Positions 1-10,169 of a stretch of 64,000 bases of DNA are shown one piece after another (position 1 is the stretch's first letter; each line of letters begins with the position of its first letter). The stretch is from Cladophialophora immunda (taxonomy: Eukaryota; Ascomycota; Eurotiomycetes; Chaetothyriales; Herpotrichiellaceae), in NCBI RefSeq assembly GCF_000835495.1, contig NW_015622544.1, positions 5,422,855 to 5,486,854 of the forward strand, given 5' to 3'. Both the position numbers and the translations under genes were made by a program. The notes beneath the pieces were generated by a model that was not told where the DNA came from, searched no databases, and saw nothing but the letters and a program-made list of their open reading frames with translations.

Positions 1-660
1 GCAGAGACCATCGCGCGATGGGATCAACTGATCGTCGACAATTCCTCGAAAATCGATAAGCTGTATGTGCGAGCACGGACATGCGAGCGACAGACTGTGA
101 GTGTCGATATGCAACTCACCGCCGTCGAAAACTCGCAAGCGGAATTGGAGTCTTGGTTGAGTAAATACGAGAGCGATGTGGATGAGATGCTTGCCAAAGA
201 TTCCGCCAACCCCAGTGAAATGGGTGGTCCGGATCAAGAGAGGGAGAGAACGTACAAACTTGCGGAGAAATTGGGTGAGAGACTGGAGGAGATGGAGAGA
301 GATTTGGGAAGTATGGTTGACGAAGTCAATGCCGCGAATGCGAGCCTGAGCAGGAGCGGGAAGGGCGATGAACCGGTAAGCAAATCTGACCTTCTTTCAG
401 TTTGTTTGGGGTTGAAGGAGGAGCTAACTAACCCGCCACAGATCACACAAATCGTCAAGATCCTCAATTCGCACTTGATCCAGCTGCAGGCCATTGATCA
501 AGGGACACAGGCTTTACAAGAGAAAGTTGCTGTGGCGCAAAAGGCGGCGAGTCAGTTGGGGTATCTGACTGGCTACAGGTCATCTACGACGACCGACGGG
601 AGCAATACCGGTGCTGCCGTCCAGGACTTTTATCGGAGTTACATGGGAAGGAGATCATGA
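1..660 (+). CDS. NSP1: Nucleoporin NSP1/Nup62, C-terminal part (5' truncated by window)
   Basis: Structural subunit of the nuclear pore central channel; its C-terminal coiled coil packs with Nup57 and Nup49 partners, a known family role. Only the last 197 residues are inside the window, because coding sequence is already open at base 1. Exons are 1-375 and 442-660, joined in phase 0. The intron has a GTAAG donor, a GCTAAC branch site and a CACAG acceptor. The visible protein is helical and charged, with the NSP1_C pattern: an early W-D-x-x-L motif near residue 7, long heptad stretches, and a tail ending in a short Y-M-G-R-R-S. The FG-repeat half lies upstream of the window. The 66-nt intron is a multiple of three and has no stop, so it could be mistaken for coding sequence. 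The gene is tail-to-tail with INH1. Family call fairly sure. Confidence 0.85.
   Translation, partial: AETIARWDQLIVDNSSKIDKLYVRARTCERQTVSVDMQLTAVENSQAELESWLSKYESDVDEMLAKDSANPSEMGGPDQERERTYKLAEKLGERLEEMERDLGSMVDEVNAANASLSRSGKGDEPVSKSDLLSVCLGLKEELTNPPQITQIVKILNSHLIQLQAIDQGTQALQEKVAVAQKAASQLGYLTGYRSSTTTDGSNTGAAVQDFYRSYMGRRS
376..441 (+). other. Intron of NSP1, stopless and divisible by three
   Basis: The donor is GTAAGC at 376, the branch site GCTAAC is near 422-427 and the acceptor CAG ends at 441. It is 66 nt long with no in-frame stop. Splicing restores a smooth coiled-coil sequence. Retention would add 22 residues. Confidence 0.75.
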
Positions 661-1056
661 TACGAGAATGGACTGTATCAGTGTATCAGGCAACGAATCA
701 ACTTGGCTTTCTGCAATGGAAGGCACTTTGGGTACTGTGGGAAGCAACGGAACGGGGTGATGAACACCTCAGCTAAAATTGCGAGTTTTGTAAGACTAGA
801 CCGATCAGATCGGAAAGTTCGAATGAATAAATGGACTCTCGGTCGACATGGGAGTGAAGACGTATGACATTGCCAGGCTCGTAGCCGAATTTCTGTACAG
901 CTGATGAATCATGTTTGTCCATTGAGCTAGGATTTTCCGTTGCTTTGCGTTTTGGCATTCATCCTCCAGACTTGCTTCGTAGCGTCGCTGTTGCCCTCGC
1001 TACATCTGCGCAGATCCTCCAATGTTTGTCCAGAAGACGAGAACAGTCGCTTCCAT
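661..1056. other. Tail-to-tail spacer
   Basis: 3' flanks of NSP1 (+) and INH1 (-). No convincing gene, RNA or repeat is seen. Open frames here lack homology-like composition. Confidence 0.6.
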
Positions 1057-1559
1057 TTATTGGCCCTTGGTGTGTTGAGGGTCTTCACCACCGGCGTCCC
1101 TCTCCAACTCTTGGATATGCTCGTCTAGCTCATCAAGGTGTTTCCGTTGTTGGGCGAGCTTCTCCTTCAATTTTCTCAAGCTGTTGTTTGAAGAGTCACA
1201 GATTAGCCACTGGATCGAACAGGCCCTCCTTAATCTTGATTGCCGCAAACGTACCTCTCCATTTCCTTCTCCCTGATGAACTTGGTTTCGCTGGCTTGCT
1301 CGCGTCTGGTGAAGGCATCACTGTTTATATGGAACCAAGTATTAGCAGAGATCTTGATGGCTTCGTGCCACACGTACACCTCCTTCGGGAGGCTCCAGGG
1401 AAGGGTCAGGTGAAAGAACACTTACCCAGCAGCAGATCCACCATATCTGGGCGCTCCAGTATCTCCTTCAGAAGCTCGCACGGCCGTGATGGAGAAGGAT
1501 CGACGGATCGAAGGAGTTGCAGAAGCCCTTGCGAGCTTTACGACTTGAGTTCGTAGCAT
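1057..1559 (-). CDS. INH1: Mitochondrial F1Fo-ATPase inhibitor (IF1/INH1 family)
   Basis: Small matrix protein that blocks ATP hydrolysis by F1Fo-ATP synthase when the proton gradient collapses (family knowledge). Three exons on the minus strand: 1559-1426, 1320-1255 and 1180-1057, joined GG/T and AG/C, giving 107 residues, the usual size for the family. The N-terminus is Arg/Ser/Ala-rich like a mitochondrial presequence. The inhibitory core follows: the G-A-P-R segment, then a Gly/Ser patch leading into G-D-A-F-T-R-R-E. The C-terminal half is a long helix with the L-A-Q-Q-R-K-H-L-D-E-L-D motif typical of IATP. Introns are 105 nt (1321-1425) and 74 nt (1181-1254), both with consensus ends. 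The gene points away from 14-3-3 and toward NSP1. The identification is firm; only the exact splice joins are predicted. Confidence 0.88.
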
Positions 1560-2960
1560 CTTCTCGGATGGCAAGGGCCGGAATAAGGATTGGATGTGAT
1601 CAAGGAAGAATGGTTGCTCGATGAAGTCCGGGTGCGGGATTGACTTGAGGAGCTCGCCTGTAGGTGACAGCTGGGTGCAGTGGAGCGAATAATGACGAGC
1701 ACGGAAAAGCCTACTGAGTGCCTCACCGTATGGCTAAGCTGCTTATCCCTACGGAGGAGCGGGAAGACGGGGTGATTGCTGGAATGGGCACGTGATGTAC
1801 TTTCTTCCCGTGCCAAACCTCCCCCTAAAAGCGGCAAAGGGCGCTCATCATCATCAAAGGAAGCCCTAGGGGGGGCGAGGAGGCTATTATCTCAAGGGGA
1901 GAAGTCAAAGCCTGGATCCGCAGGCTCGTGTCAGGCAATCAAATCTCCATCCGAACCGTCAATGCGTGTCGATGAAACAAGTGAGGCTGGGGAGGAAATT
2001 TGAATGCAGGCAAATCAAGCGGCGGCAGGTTATGTCAGTGGCAGCCGTGGCCTGGTGGTGGCCCAGCTCGCCAGATGGGCTGATGGCTGATGGGCCTTGG
2101 TTGTGGCCCTGGTGGCCCCTGCACCTTAATCGGGGCCAAGCCTCTGGCTGGTGATTCCCTCCTGGTTCCTCCCTCCCCCCTTCGCTCCTGTCGCCCTGTT
2201 TGGGGCCTGCTGTTTCTCCAGTCACCGGCCAGTGCCACCAAGTGCCTCCCACCCTGCTCCTCCCACTCCCCTGCGGCTACCTTTTTCACTACTGTAGGCG
2301 ACGCCTGCAGGCTTGCGCACACTCTCCTTCGTCTTTCTTTCTTCACATACCAACAACACCTTTTGCAAATCACCACCACCCTCTCTCTTCCTCTTTGGAT
2401 CCCTTGCAATCCTGCTCAATCTCTCGAGTCGTCACCGGTGCGAGTCCCACTGATCTCTCTATTTTCTTCCAACGGTAAGCTACCGCCCCCAGCATCATCG
2501 CCTCCTTCTCCAGCGGTCTACACGTACCCCACGTCTTCTTGCACTTGCACGGGACAACCCTCAACTGCGCCGCCAGTCACTTGGGCTTCGGTCGGATGCA
2601 AGGAGCTGCCCTGAATTCGCGCGGGTCTCTTGATACACGTCCTTCACTTGTTCAACACCCTGTCGGCCCGCGATCCCAACAGAAGTGGCCTCATTGACGT
2701 TAATTCCCGCACCTGGATTGCCCACCCACTATCTCAGTTTTGCACAGCTGCGACTGCGGCGGAACTGGAGGGAAATCGTTCCTTGTGCATATTCTGTAAT
2801 CGCAATACCAACTATTACCGATCCTATCCGGCCTTATCGCTGTCCGGGCTGTTTGTTGACCTTTTTGCCATTTGTTTGTGTTGGTTGACGTGGCTAATCA
2901 ATCACCACCCACAGGTCTCCTTTCCTTTTTGAATCACTTCGTGGTATCCAAACATCAAAA
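1560..2960. other. Divergent promoter region between INH1 and 14-3-3
   Basis: 1.4 kb with no supported gene. From about 2150 to 2620 the plus strand is strongly C/T-rich, as in fungal 5' leaders. The 14-3-3 leader probably begins in or after this tract. Confidence 0.5.
2475..2914 (+). other. Possible 5'-leader intron of the 14-3-3 gene
   Basis: GTAAGC donor at 2475 directly after a pyrimidine tract, GGCTAATC branch-like element near 2892-2899, and a CCCACAG acceptor ending at 2914, 46 bases before the start codon. A leader intron is inferred from these signals only. Confidence 0.35.
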
Positions 2961-3918
2961 ATGGGTGTAGAGGAGTCAGTCTACTTAGCAAAGCTTGCTG
3001 AGCAAGCGGAGCGATATGAGGGTACCATCCATCTCTCCTCGATCTGGCCTGTTCTCCGCTAATCCTTGTGGCAGAGATGGTCGAGAACATGAAGGTCGTT
3101 GCCTCTGCAGACCAAGAGCTCTCCGTCGAAGAGCGAAATCTCCTATCGGTTGCCTACAAGAACGTCATTGGTGCCCGGCGTGCTTCTTGGAGAATCGTTA
3201 CCTCCATTGAACAAAAGGAGGAGTCGAAAGGCAACGAAGCCCAGGTCAAGCTGATCAAGGAGTACCGCCAAAACATTGAGAAAGAGCTTTCCAAAATCTG
3301 CGAAGACATCCTCGATGTCCTCGACAAGCACCTGATCCCATCTGCTCAAACCGGTGAATCCAAGGTATTCTATCACAAGATGTAAGCCGACCTTTCCCTA
3401 TTGGTCACACCGATTCTGACTTGTTGGACAGGAAGGGCGACTACCACCGCTACCTTGCTGAATTCGCTACTGCCGAAAAGCGAAAGGAATCCGCGGACAA
3501 GTCTCTCGAGGCATACAAGGCTGCCACCGAAGTCGCTCAAACCGACCTTGCGCCCACTCACCCCATCCGACTTGGTCTTGCCCTGAACTTCTCTGTCTTC
3601 TACTACGAGATCTTGAACTCTCCCGACCAAGCCTGCCACCTGGCCAAACAGGCATTCGATGATGCCATTGCTGAACTCGACACCCTGAGCGAAGAGAGCT
3701 ACAAGGATTCCACATTGATCATGCAACTGTTGAGAGACAACCTGGTAAGTTCCGAGAACGACCCCCACCGTACGATGTCTTGCTCTAACAGCCCATAGAC
3801 TCTCTGGACCTCTTCCGAGGCCGAGCCCCAAGAGGCGCCAGCTGCTCAGTCAAGCGAAGCTCCCAAGGAGTCCGAGGCGGCGCCTGCGCCCGAGGCTAGC
3901 ACAGAGAAGGCCGAGTAA
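2961..3918 (+). CDS. BMH1: 14-3-3 protein
   Basis: Dimeric phosphoserine/phosphothreonine-binding adaptor of the cytosol and nucleus, acting in signalling, polarity and cell cycle (family knowledge). Exons 2961-3021, 3075-3381, 3432-3744 and 3799-3918 give 266 residues. Introns are 53, 50 and 54 nt with canonical ends. The first join rebuilds the family signature Y-E-E-M-V-E-N-M-K, the second Y-H-K-M-K-G-D-Y-H-R-Y. The phosphopeptide-groove residues (K in the K-N-V-I-G-A-R-R stretch, the R and Y of Y-H-R-Y-L) and the helix-9 block L-W-T-S are present. The acidic, Ala/Glu/Pro-rich tail is the variable C-terminus. Start chosen at ATG 2961, preceded by CAAAA. A long pyrimidine-rich leader lies upstream. 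It is the only 14-3-3 gene in the window. Confidence 0.97.
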
Positions 3919-4672
3919 AGAGGATGTGTCCTTACTGGCCATGAAGTCCGTTGGCAAAGATATCCCCCGCTGTCTCGGCGAGCAGACGATGAGAAAGGGC
4001 TGGGCGGCAGCGTCACTTGCAACAATCTTTCCCACTTATCATCCTCCCACTGATATTCCCCACCCCTTTATCACCGACAGCCTTTTTGCAGATGGGACTA
4101 CGGCAGACAAGGTAATCTGCGGTGGCTGTGCGACTACCAACAATCCCCCGATGGAAGAGTAGCTGCTTTAGGTACTTTTTTAGACCCAAAGACACAGGAG
4201 AAGAATAGCAATATGTGATCGGATCATTGTTTCTCCATTTGCGTGACGCCATGCTTGATGATATTTTCGTCATCTCTGTATTTTCCATGCTCATCCTAGT
4301 TGTCTATCTGACCTTTCGCGTGAGACGACCAGGCAAAAGTGTCACTGTCACCACAGCAGCTCGTGCGGCGTCCTTGTAAGTGCGGCGTAGCTGCATGTGA
4401 CTCAGTGCAGTAGAGGATATTTGGTGGCTGGTGTTGATGTTGATAACAAGTGTTGAGCCAAAGGCTAGGTAGAGTTCTTTCAGACCAAAAACTATGCGAA
4501 TTCAAACTCGAATATGCTCTGCTGTCTCGCCCTTAGATTTTGTGATGTTGTTGGGTGCTTACTCCTCGCTTTGGGCCCCATCCAATCCTTTTTCCCGCCC
4601 CCGTTTTTTTCCCAGTCGCTCGTCCGCATCCGTCGTCACCTTGAGCGAACTCTGCCTATGGCTGGCTCCTCA
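3919..4672. other. Convergent 3' spacer
   Basis: 3' flanks of 14-3-3 and of the 717-residue unknown protein. Nothing else recognised. Confidence 0.55.
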
Positions 4673-7077
4673 TCATAGCGTTCTCGACAAGCGGTTGTGT
4701 CCCCAGCTCGTCATGCAGAGGTCCTCTTCCGTGCACTGCCCGGAGCGGACTAGTTGTTCGCGGCCCTGGAGCACGAGGTATTCGAACGACGGGGTGTCGT
4801 GAGAGAGACGAGCCCGACCGGCCGCAGCGGAGGGGAAGTGTAACGGTGACGACGACGACGGTGACGACGGTGATGATGATGATGATGCTAGTGCTGAGGA
4901 ACTTGGAATCACAAGACTCTGCGTGGCGTCGCCGTGGTGGAGGAGGGCGTAGCCGTATCCGGCCTTTGATGTGTCGACGCTTTCGTACTCTTCGGGGCAA
5001 TCGACGGTGTTGCATGGTGTAGTTGTCAATGGTCGGGCAAGGCTGCTGCTGCTGCGGGAGGATGGAACCGGGCTTGCGAGGGAGATGCTCGAGATGCTTG
5101 TGGTTTCCGTGGTACTGCTCATGGTCATGCTCGGCGTTGACGAGTCTGCTTCGGCCTCTTCTTCATCGTGGCCTTGGGAAGGGTGATGATTGCCATGAAC
5201 GCTTCCAAGCTGATCATCCTTCGTCGCCGTCGCCTTCGCCGCCGCTTTCCCCTTTTCCATCACCTTCTCGCCACACACGTCTTCATCGCCCTGTAGGTCT
5301 CGAACTCCCGTGCCACAAAATACCCTGCCTCCTTCGTCGCCGTTCCGATCGCCACGACTGCCGACGACGAGCACATCGTCCACTGCATTGACCCACTGCC
5401 CATTACACCGCTTGAAGTACAGCCCCTTGGCCAGGGAGCTGGTGGCGAGACTTGCTTGCAACCGCTCCTTCTCGGCGTGCAGGAGGGCCCAAGCCTCGCG
5501 CTCAGCGGCGGCGTGGATCGCACGTCGGGCCAGAGTCGCCGGGGTACTTTGATCCATGGCCATAGAGACGCTGTCGTTCCGCTTGGCTGCATGGTGTTCA
5601 GCCCCAATCTGGTTCTTCCCCTGTAGCGCATGCTCAATAGCGAGGGGCGATTGACTCCGACTTTTCAGTTTCCTCTCGTACTCCTGCTGAGCCTCCTCGC
5701 CTTGCTGTCTAAGGCAATCTTGTCTGCGTGACCAATAGTTGTCTGAAATGGCGTTTGTGACGTGGGAGAAAACGGCCTTTTCAAGTTGCGATGGTCCGGA
5801 GAGCATGCTAGGAGTTTTATCCAGTCTGCCGGAAAAGCTCTGCGGAGTGCTAGTCGAGGGTGTATCATCTCTCCTGCTGCCAGGGGCACACTCGTCGCCA
5901 GTCAACCCGCTGGACGGCAAAGTGGCTGGCCATATGGACGCGTCTGGGCCTGAGGGCGTCTCCGCGGTGCAACAAGTGGAGTTCGAGCCTTGGGTAACAT
6001 CACCGAACAGAGAATCCATGTCAGCGTCCGGGCCGATGTCGAGATCGGCCCCCAGATTGCAACTGATGCCGCTGTCCAGCAACGCGGTGATGTTCATCAG
6101 CCTCTCCCTCGCGTACTGATCCATCGCGACCACCGCCGCCCTCGGCTTAAGCACCACTTCTGGCTCTGGGGAATAGACACAGCCGCCGCCGTGAGCGTAC
6201 GTGATCTTCGGCCGTGGCAGGTCCAACTCACTCGCCTCCATGCCCCAAGCCCCCCGGCCTGAGATATCACCCCCATTGCCAGCTGCCACCGTGAAGTGTG
6301 CTCTCGCCGTAACCCTCCCACGGGTGACGACAGTTTGGTCGTTTACGGTTGTTACCTTAACCTTCTTGCGAAGCTCTTCCCTTGACTCGGCTGTGATCGT
6401 GCCCGTGACGACGGGGAATGTTGGCACCGGCGAGTACAATGGGTGGACAAGGGTGCGGATCTCGTTCAGCACGGCATCATCTAATGCTGTGTATTCAGCT
6501 CTGGCATCACGACTAGCTAGATTAGTTTTGTCTCTTTTCTCTTCTCGACTCCCGCGTGCACGCTGGAAGGAATTGGGCAGGGATGCAGGTGGTAATGAAT
6601 GAAATAGTCCATTTCGCAAGGTGCATTTGAGAGCATGGGACCGATCCATCCATGCCGATCTGCTCGACAACCTGCTCTCAATGACGGCACCAGCTCAGAA
6701 GCGGGACTGAAAACAAAGCGTCCATTCACATCCTCATCAGGAGGGTCGTCATACCAATCTCAAGTGCCATAAGACGCTGAATAATGACGGCTGACAACCC
6801 CCCCCCCCCCCCAAAAGGGCACGAAATATCCATCAAAGGTAACATGAGCGGAAAGAGAACTAGAGACTCGGAATACGTATTTGGATAACGGAAAACAATA
6901 GAGAACTTACAGGTCACTGTGCCTCTGGCAGGTCTCAAAGGTGACTTTCGTCTCGCCGTCGCAGGTTCGGAGCTCGTGAGCACGGACGCAGACGGGACAT
7001 GCCTCATAGATATCGTGGTCCCAGTGGAAGGAGAGCGGACGGGGAAGGGAAGTTTTGAAGGCAATGAGGAACACCAT
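4673..7077 (-). CDS. Uncharacterised fungal protein with N-terminal Cys-rich module
   Basis: Not recognised. The long open frame (6659 down to 4673) has no ATG at its 5' edge, which points to an upstream exon. Exon 1 at 7077-6911 starts with ATG, ends at a GTAAGT donor in phase 2 and joins in frame to 6659, giving about 717 residues. An acceptor 12 nt further upstream is also in frame. Exon 1 encodes C-P-V-C at residues 28-31, C40, and C-Q-R-H at 51-54, a zinc-binding-like spacing, directly followed by S-A-W-M-D-R. The middle is charged and partly helical (residues about 360-470). The C-terminal third is low-complexity Ser/Thr/Pro/Glu, with Ser runs encoded by GAC/GAT repeats at 4840-4890. 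The last 40 residues are ordered-looking. No membrane segment. The proposed 251-nt intron is long for this window. Function unknown. Confidence 0.6.
6798..6812 (+). repeat. C15 homopolymer
   Basis: Fifteen consecutive C on the plus strand, inside the predicted long intron of the minus-strand gene. Length is prone to sequencing error and slippage. Confidence 0.9.
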
Positions 7078-8181
7078 CTTGATCACCCTCAGCTCAATCT
7101 CAATAATGGAAGAGTAGACAAGGAAGAGGACGTGCAGCAGGTGTGTAGAAGAGATATTTATAAAGAATGTGTTGAAGTGGTACAGTCACGGACCATGAGT
7201 GCCGTCCAGGGAATGCTTCACCTTGGTGACGACCTTGGTGACGATCCGTTGTTGGTTTCACATCAGATGAATGCCATGTGACCTTTGATTCACTCATCTT
7301 CCTGTGCTGTAGATTGATGAATGTGATAGTTCTGAGTTGAGTGACGGTTCTTGGAGACTCAACAAGACATGTGCGACCGCTGAATGCTTTTTCCATCCCT
7401 GTGAATCTCTCGTCGTCCTAAACTCCAGCATGTGCTTCAGGATTCAGCCTTGTTATCGCGTTGATCGCGTGCGGCTATCGACGCTATGGTGTTTCCAGCC
7501 CAAATCGTTCCATCGGTATCGTCTTTTACAATGCTGGGGATAGAGTCATGGTGATGTACCAGTATGCTTCTGACGCTGAACAGTCGGTTTTGTTGACGTG
7601 GTATAAATCCCGATGTGTCCCATCCTCAGGCCTCCAGATATCAGGAGATCATTACCTCTGGGATCGTGTGCAGATTCGCCCAGTCTTGTCTCCCCATATC
7701 AGCTTCTGCAGAATGCCAACATAGAAGATGACGTGGAGGTAGTCGCACCCAGTCACTATACTATTCCAATCCCAGTCGCAACATATCTCATTGCTTTTAT
7801 ATCGTCGACGGCCGAAGCACATAGAATGGGGAAGAGGCGACCATGTTCGATGCGTCTGCTCTCAGCCTGATGAACATTCTGGCTTCTCGCCGCCCGTTCT
7901 CCTAGCTATTTGGTGGTAGTTCTTGCCGTTGGTGTCATTGGCACAAGGTATCCAAAGTCTGGAACACTCATTCTTTGATGAATCAATGCTCCCACCGAGC
8001 TCTTTCCGGGAGTAACCAAAGCACATCAACATGGTGATCAAGACTTTAGCGCTGGTTGGGAAGCAAGAAGTCCGATATGGAGGTCGCTTCGGTAGAAACA
8101 TCCAGCTTTGCCAAGATATCGTTCGCTCTTTGTGTCTTCTGAGAGGAACAAAACGCCAAGTACGGAGCAGAATAATAGCGT
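7078..8181. other. Intergenic region upstream of the 717-residue unknown gene
   Basis: About 1.1 kb holding the promoter of the unknown minus-strand gene and the 3' flank of the Ted1-like gene. Several short frames are open on both strands, but none has a plausible start, splice pattern or domain. Confidence 0.5.
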
Positions 8182-9840
8182 TCACCTACGTGGTGCTTTG
8201 CGCTTTGATTCTGAAACATCTGGTCTGGTTGTGGAAGTTGTTGAAGATTCCATGACGGGACGCGCCAGACGACGGCAAAGACAAACGCCAAAGAGGCACA
8301 GAACAATCAAGTCGACGACATGGACGGCCCACCAGAGCTTAATGTTCAGACCGCACATCTGAATGTGGTACCTCCATTCGCTCGTTTCGTGTTCGAACCA
8401 AGCACTGAGGAGTCCAACGTTGCCCCCGTAATCTCCCATCATGCTTCGGAGTGTGATCTCTCGGATTCCCGTATGTGCATTGCTGTGGTTTGCGTGCTGC
8501 CATCTGCAGCTGTCCCACGAGGTTTGCCGCTTTTCTTCATTGCCGTCCTCTGATGTTGACTCGACAGATTCAGGAGGGATATAATGCCAAACGTCACAGC
8601 CCTCGTGATCATGACCAGTGAGGATGAGACCCCTTCTGCCCTTGCCTTGAGCTGGCGCACTAAGATCACCGCTCATGCCGAACAACGCCTGTAAGGTGCC
8701 TCTCTGGCTCGTTTGCTCGCTCAGGTGATTTTGTTCTCTCACTCCATGGGGTTTGTAAACTCCACCGCCATCGTCGTTGCCCCAGTAGTCGAAAAAGGGG
8801 GCATCAACGCAAGTTCCTTCTTTCTTGTGAAGTGGTAGGTGCGTCAGGAGAAGAGTAAAAGATGAATTGTCTTCCACAGGACGCAGACGGTGAGAGATCA
8901 GGTCGTTTAAGTATCCAAAGGTTTCGGTCTGCACATCCTCTGAAAGAGCAGGGGAGTCTAGAACGAGACTGTTCAGGACAATCAGATGCAAAGATGGCTG
9001 AAGATTCGTCTCGGTCGTAGTCTTCGCGCTGTTCAGGCTGGGATAGCGGAACCTAACATCCCAGTTTGCCTTTCCAAAGATCTTCTCGAACCGGTCAAGC
9101 CTCCTTCGAGAAATATCGCCGGCATATCCAATGTCGTGATTGCCGGCAATATTGATCAGTCGATGCTTCCAGTCCGTATCATTCATGTCGAAAATCATTT
9201 CCTGGTCTTTGTTGCTTAGACTGGTAACATTGTCTTCTACCTTACGAGCACCCGCAAAGACTCTATTCCAATACCTCCACCCTCTCCACGCAAACTCTTC
9301 GTCTGTGACCCATTGGCTGCCGATGAGATCTCCGAGCACAGCTACGTGGGTAGGCTTTGTCCACCAATGAAGCGTCCTATATATGTGGCCCAAATAGTAG
9401 TCATTCCCAAATAGATCAAGTCGTTTTCGAAGGGCGCGCAGTGCCTCAGGGAGGTCTTTAAGAGCCACTTCTTGTAGGGCCTCATACGCAGAATGTGGCC
9501 AATGTTGCCGTTCTTCGGTGGACAGCTTTGCCCAATACTGCCTTAACTTAGGTATCAAACCATCCTCCGGTTTGGGAAGGGAGCTGTCACCTTCGAGCTG
9601 GGGATCAGCAAGGGCTAGCAGTCGGAAAGGAACACGTGAAAGGTCGGGGTGGACGTCTGCATCGCACAAAGGGGGCCAGTGTTGCTTGAGGGTGTCAGTG
9701 AATGCGGATACGGGCGAGGTGTCTCTCGATGGGAAGACGCATCCGTGGAAAATGGGATAGAGGTAGAGGTAGGTGGTCAAGCAGATCGCAACAGGGGTCA
9801 GAAGGCGCAGCAACTTGTCTGCAAGTCCATACATGTACAT
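8182..9840 (-). CDS. TED1: Ted1/PGAP5-type ER metallophosphoesterase
   Basis: Calcineurin-like phosphoesterase of the Cdc1/Ted1 group. Known members remove an ethanolamine-phosphate side branch from GPI-anchor glycans in the ER, helping GPI-protein export. Single exon, 552 residues from ATG 9840; the frame is open further upstream but without an ATG. A hydrophobic segment lies near residues 10-30. All metal-site motifs are present: D-P-Q (D79), G-D-L (170-172), G-N-H-D (233-236), T-H-L-P-L-H (about 333-338) and G-H-D-H (409-412). A second membrane segment lies near the C-terminus (W-W-A-V-H onward), followed by a basic cytosolic tail. This two-TM layout with the enzyme between matches the family. 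Two CCAAT boxes lie within 225 bp upstream. The Cdc1 paralogue is the main alternative; Ted1 fits the D-P-Q form better. Confidence 0.85.
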   Translation of the reverse strand: MYMYGLADKLLRLLTPVAICLTTYLYLYPIFHGCVFPSRDTSPVSAFTDTLKQHWPPLCDADVHPDLSRVPFRLLALADPQLEGDSSLPKPEDGLIPKLRQYWAKLSTEERQHWPHSAYEALQEVALKDLPEALRALRKRLDLFGNDYYLGHIYRTLHWWTKPTHVAVLGDLIGSQWVTDEEFAWRGWRYWNRVFAGARKVEDNVTSLSNKDQEMIFDMNDTDWKHRLINIAGNHDIGYAGDISRRRLDRFEKIFGKANWDVRFRYPSLNSAKTTTETNLQPSLHLIVLNSLVLDSPALSEDVQTETFGYLNDLISHRLRPVEDNSSFTLLLTHLPLHKKEGTCVDAPFFDYWGNDDGGGVYKPHGVREQNHLSEQTSQRGTLQALFGMSGDLSAPAQGKGRRGLILTGHDHEGCDVWHYIPPESVESTSEDGNEEKRQTSWDSCRWQHANHSNAHTGIREITLRSMMGDYGGNVGLLSAWFEHETSEWRYHIQMCGLNIKLWWAVHVVDLIVLCLFGVCLCRRLARPVMESSTTSTTRPDVSESKRKAPRR

Positions 9841-10169
9841 CGAACCAAAATAGAAACAGAACGAAAGAGCCAAACGCAAGAGCAAATATGGAACTCAGAG
9901 AGATCAAGAAGCGTGGGCTCATGTTTTCGGGACCGTAGGCGCCCAGTCGCGACTTGGGGGTAGCAAACGCGGGTGCGAGGCGCTCCGTGCCTTTCGATTG
10001 TGCGACATCTGATTGGCCAGCCTTGCAGATATCAGGCTTGCGCACCTCCCTTTCTCCCATTGGCTAATCGATACAATAGCAGGCTGGCTCGCTGGGGAAG
10101 CGAAGCATTATGTATTCCCGGAGATTTATTATATGCAGGTTAAGATAAATAAATCTTTCCTGTGTATCA
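9841..10169. promoter_or_regulatory. TED1 promoter with two CCAAT boxes
   Basis: The spacer between the Boi-like 3' end and TED1. CCAAT, read on the minus strand, occurs at 10012-10016 and 10059-10063, in TED1 orientation, about 170 and 220 bp before its start. These are candidate sites for the CCAAT-binding (HAP/AnCF) complex. Binding is inferred. Confidence 0.45.

Noticed and set aside
915..1556. 213-codon plus-strand frame opposite INH1
   Set aside because: It is the antisense shadow of three well-supported INH1 exons and their introns.
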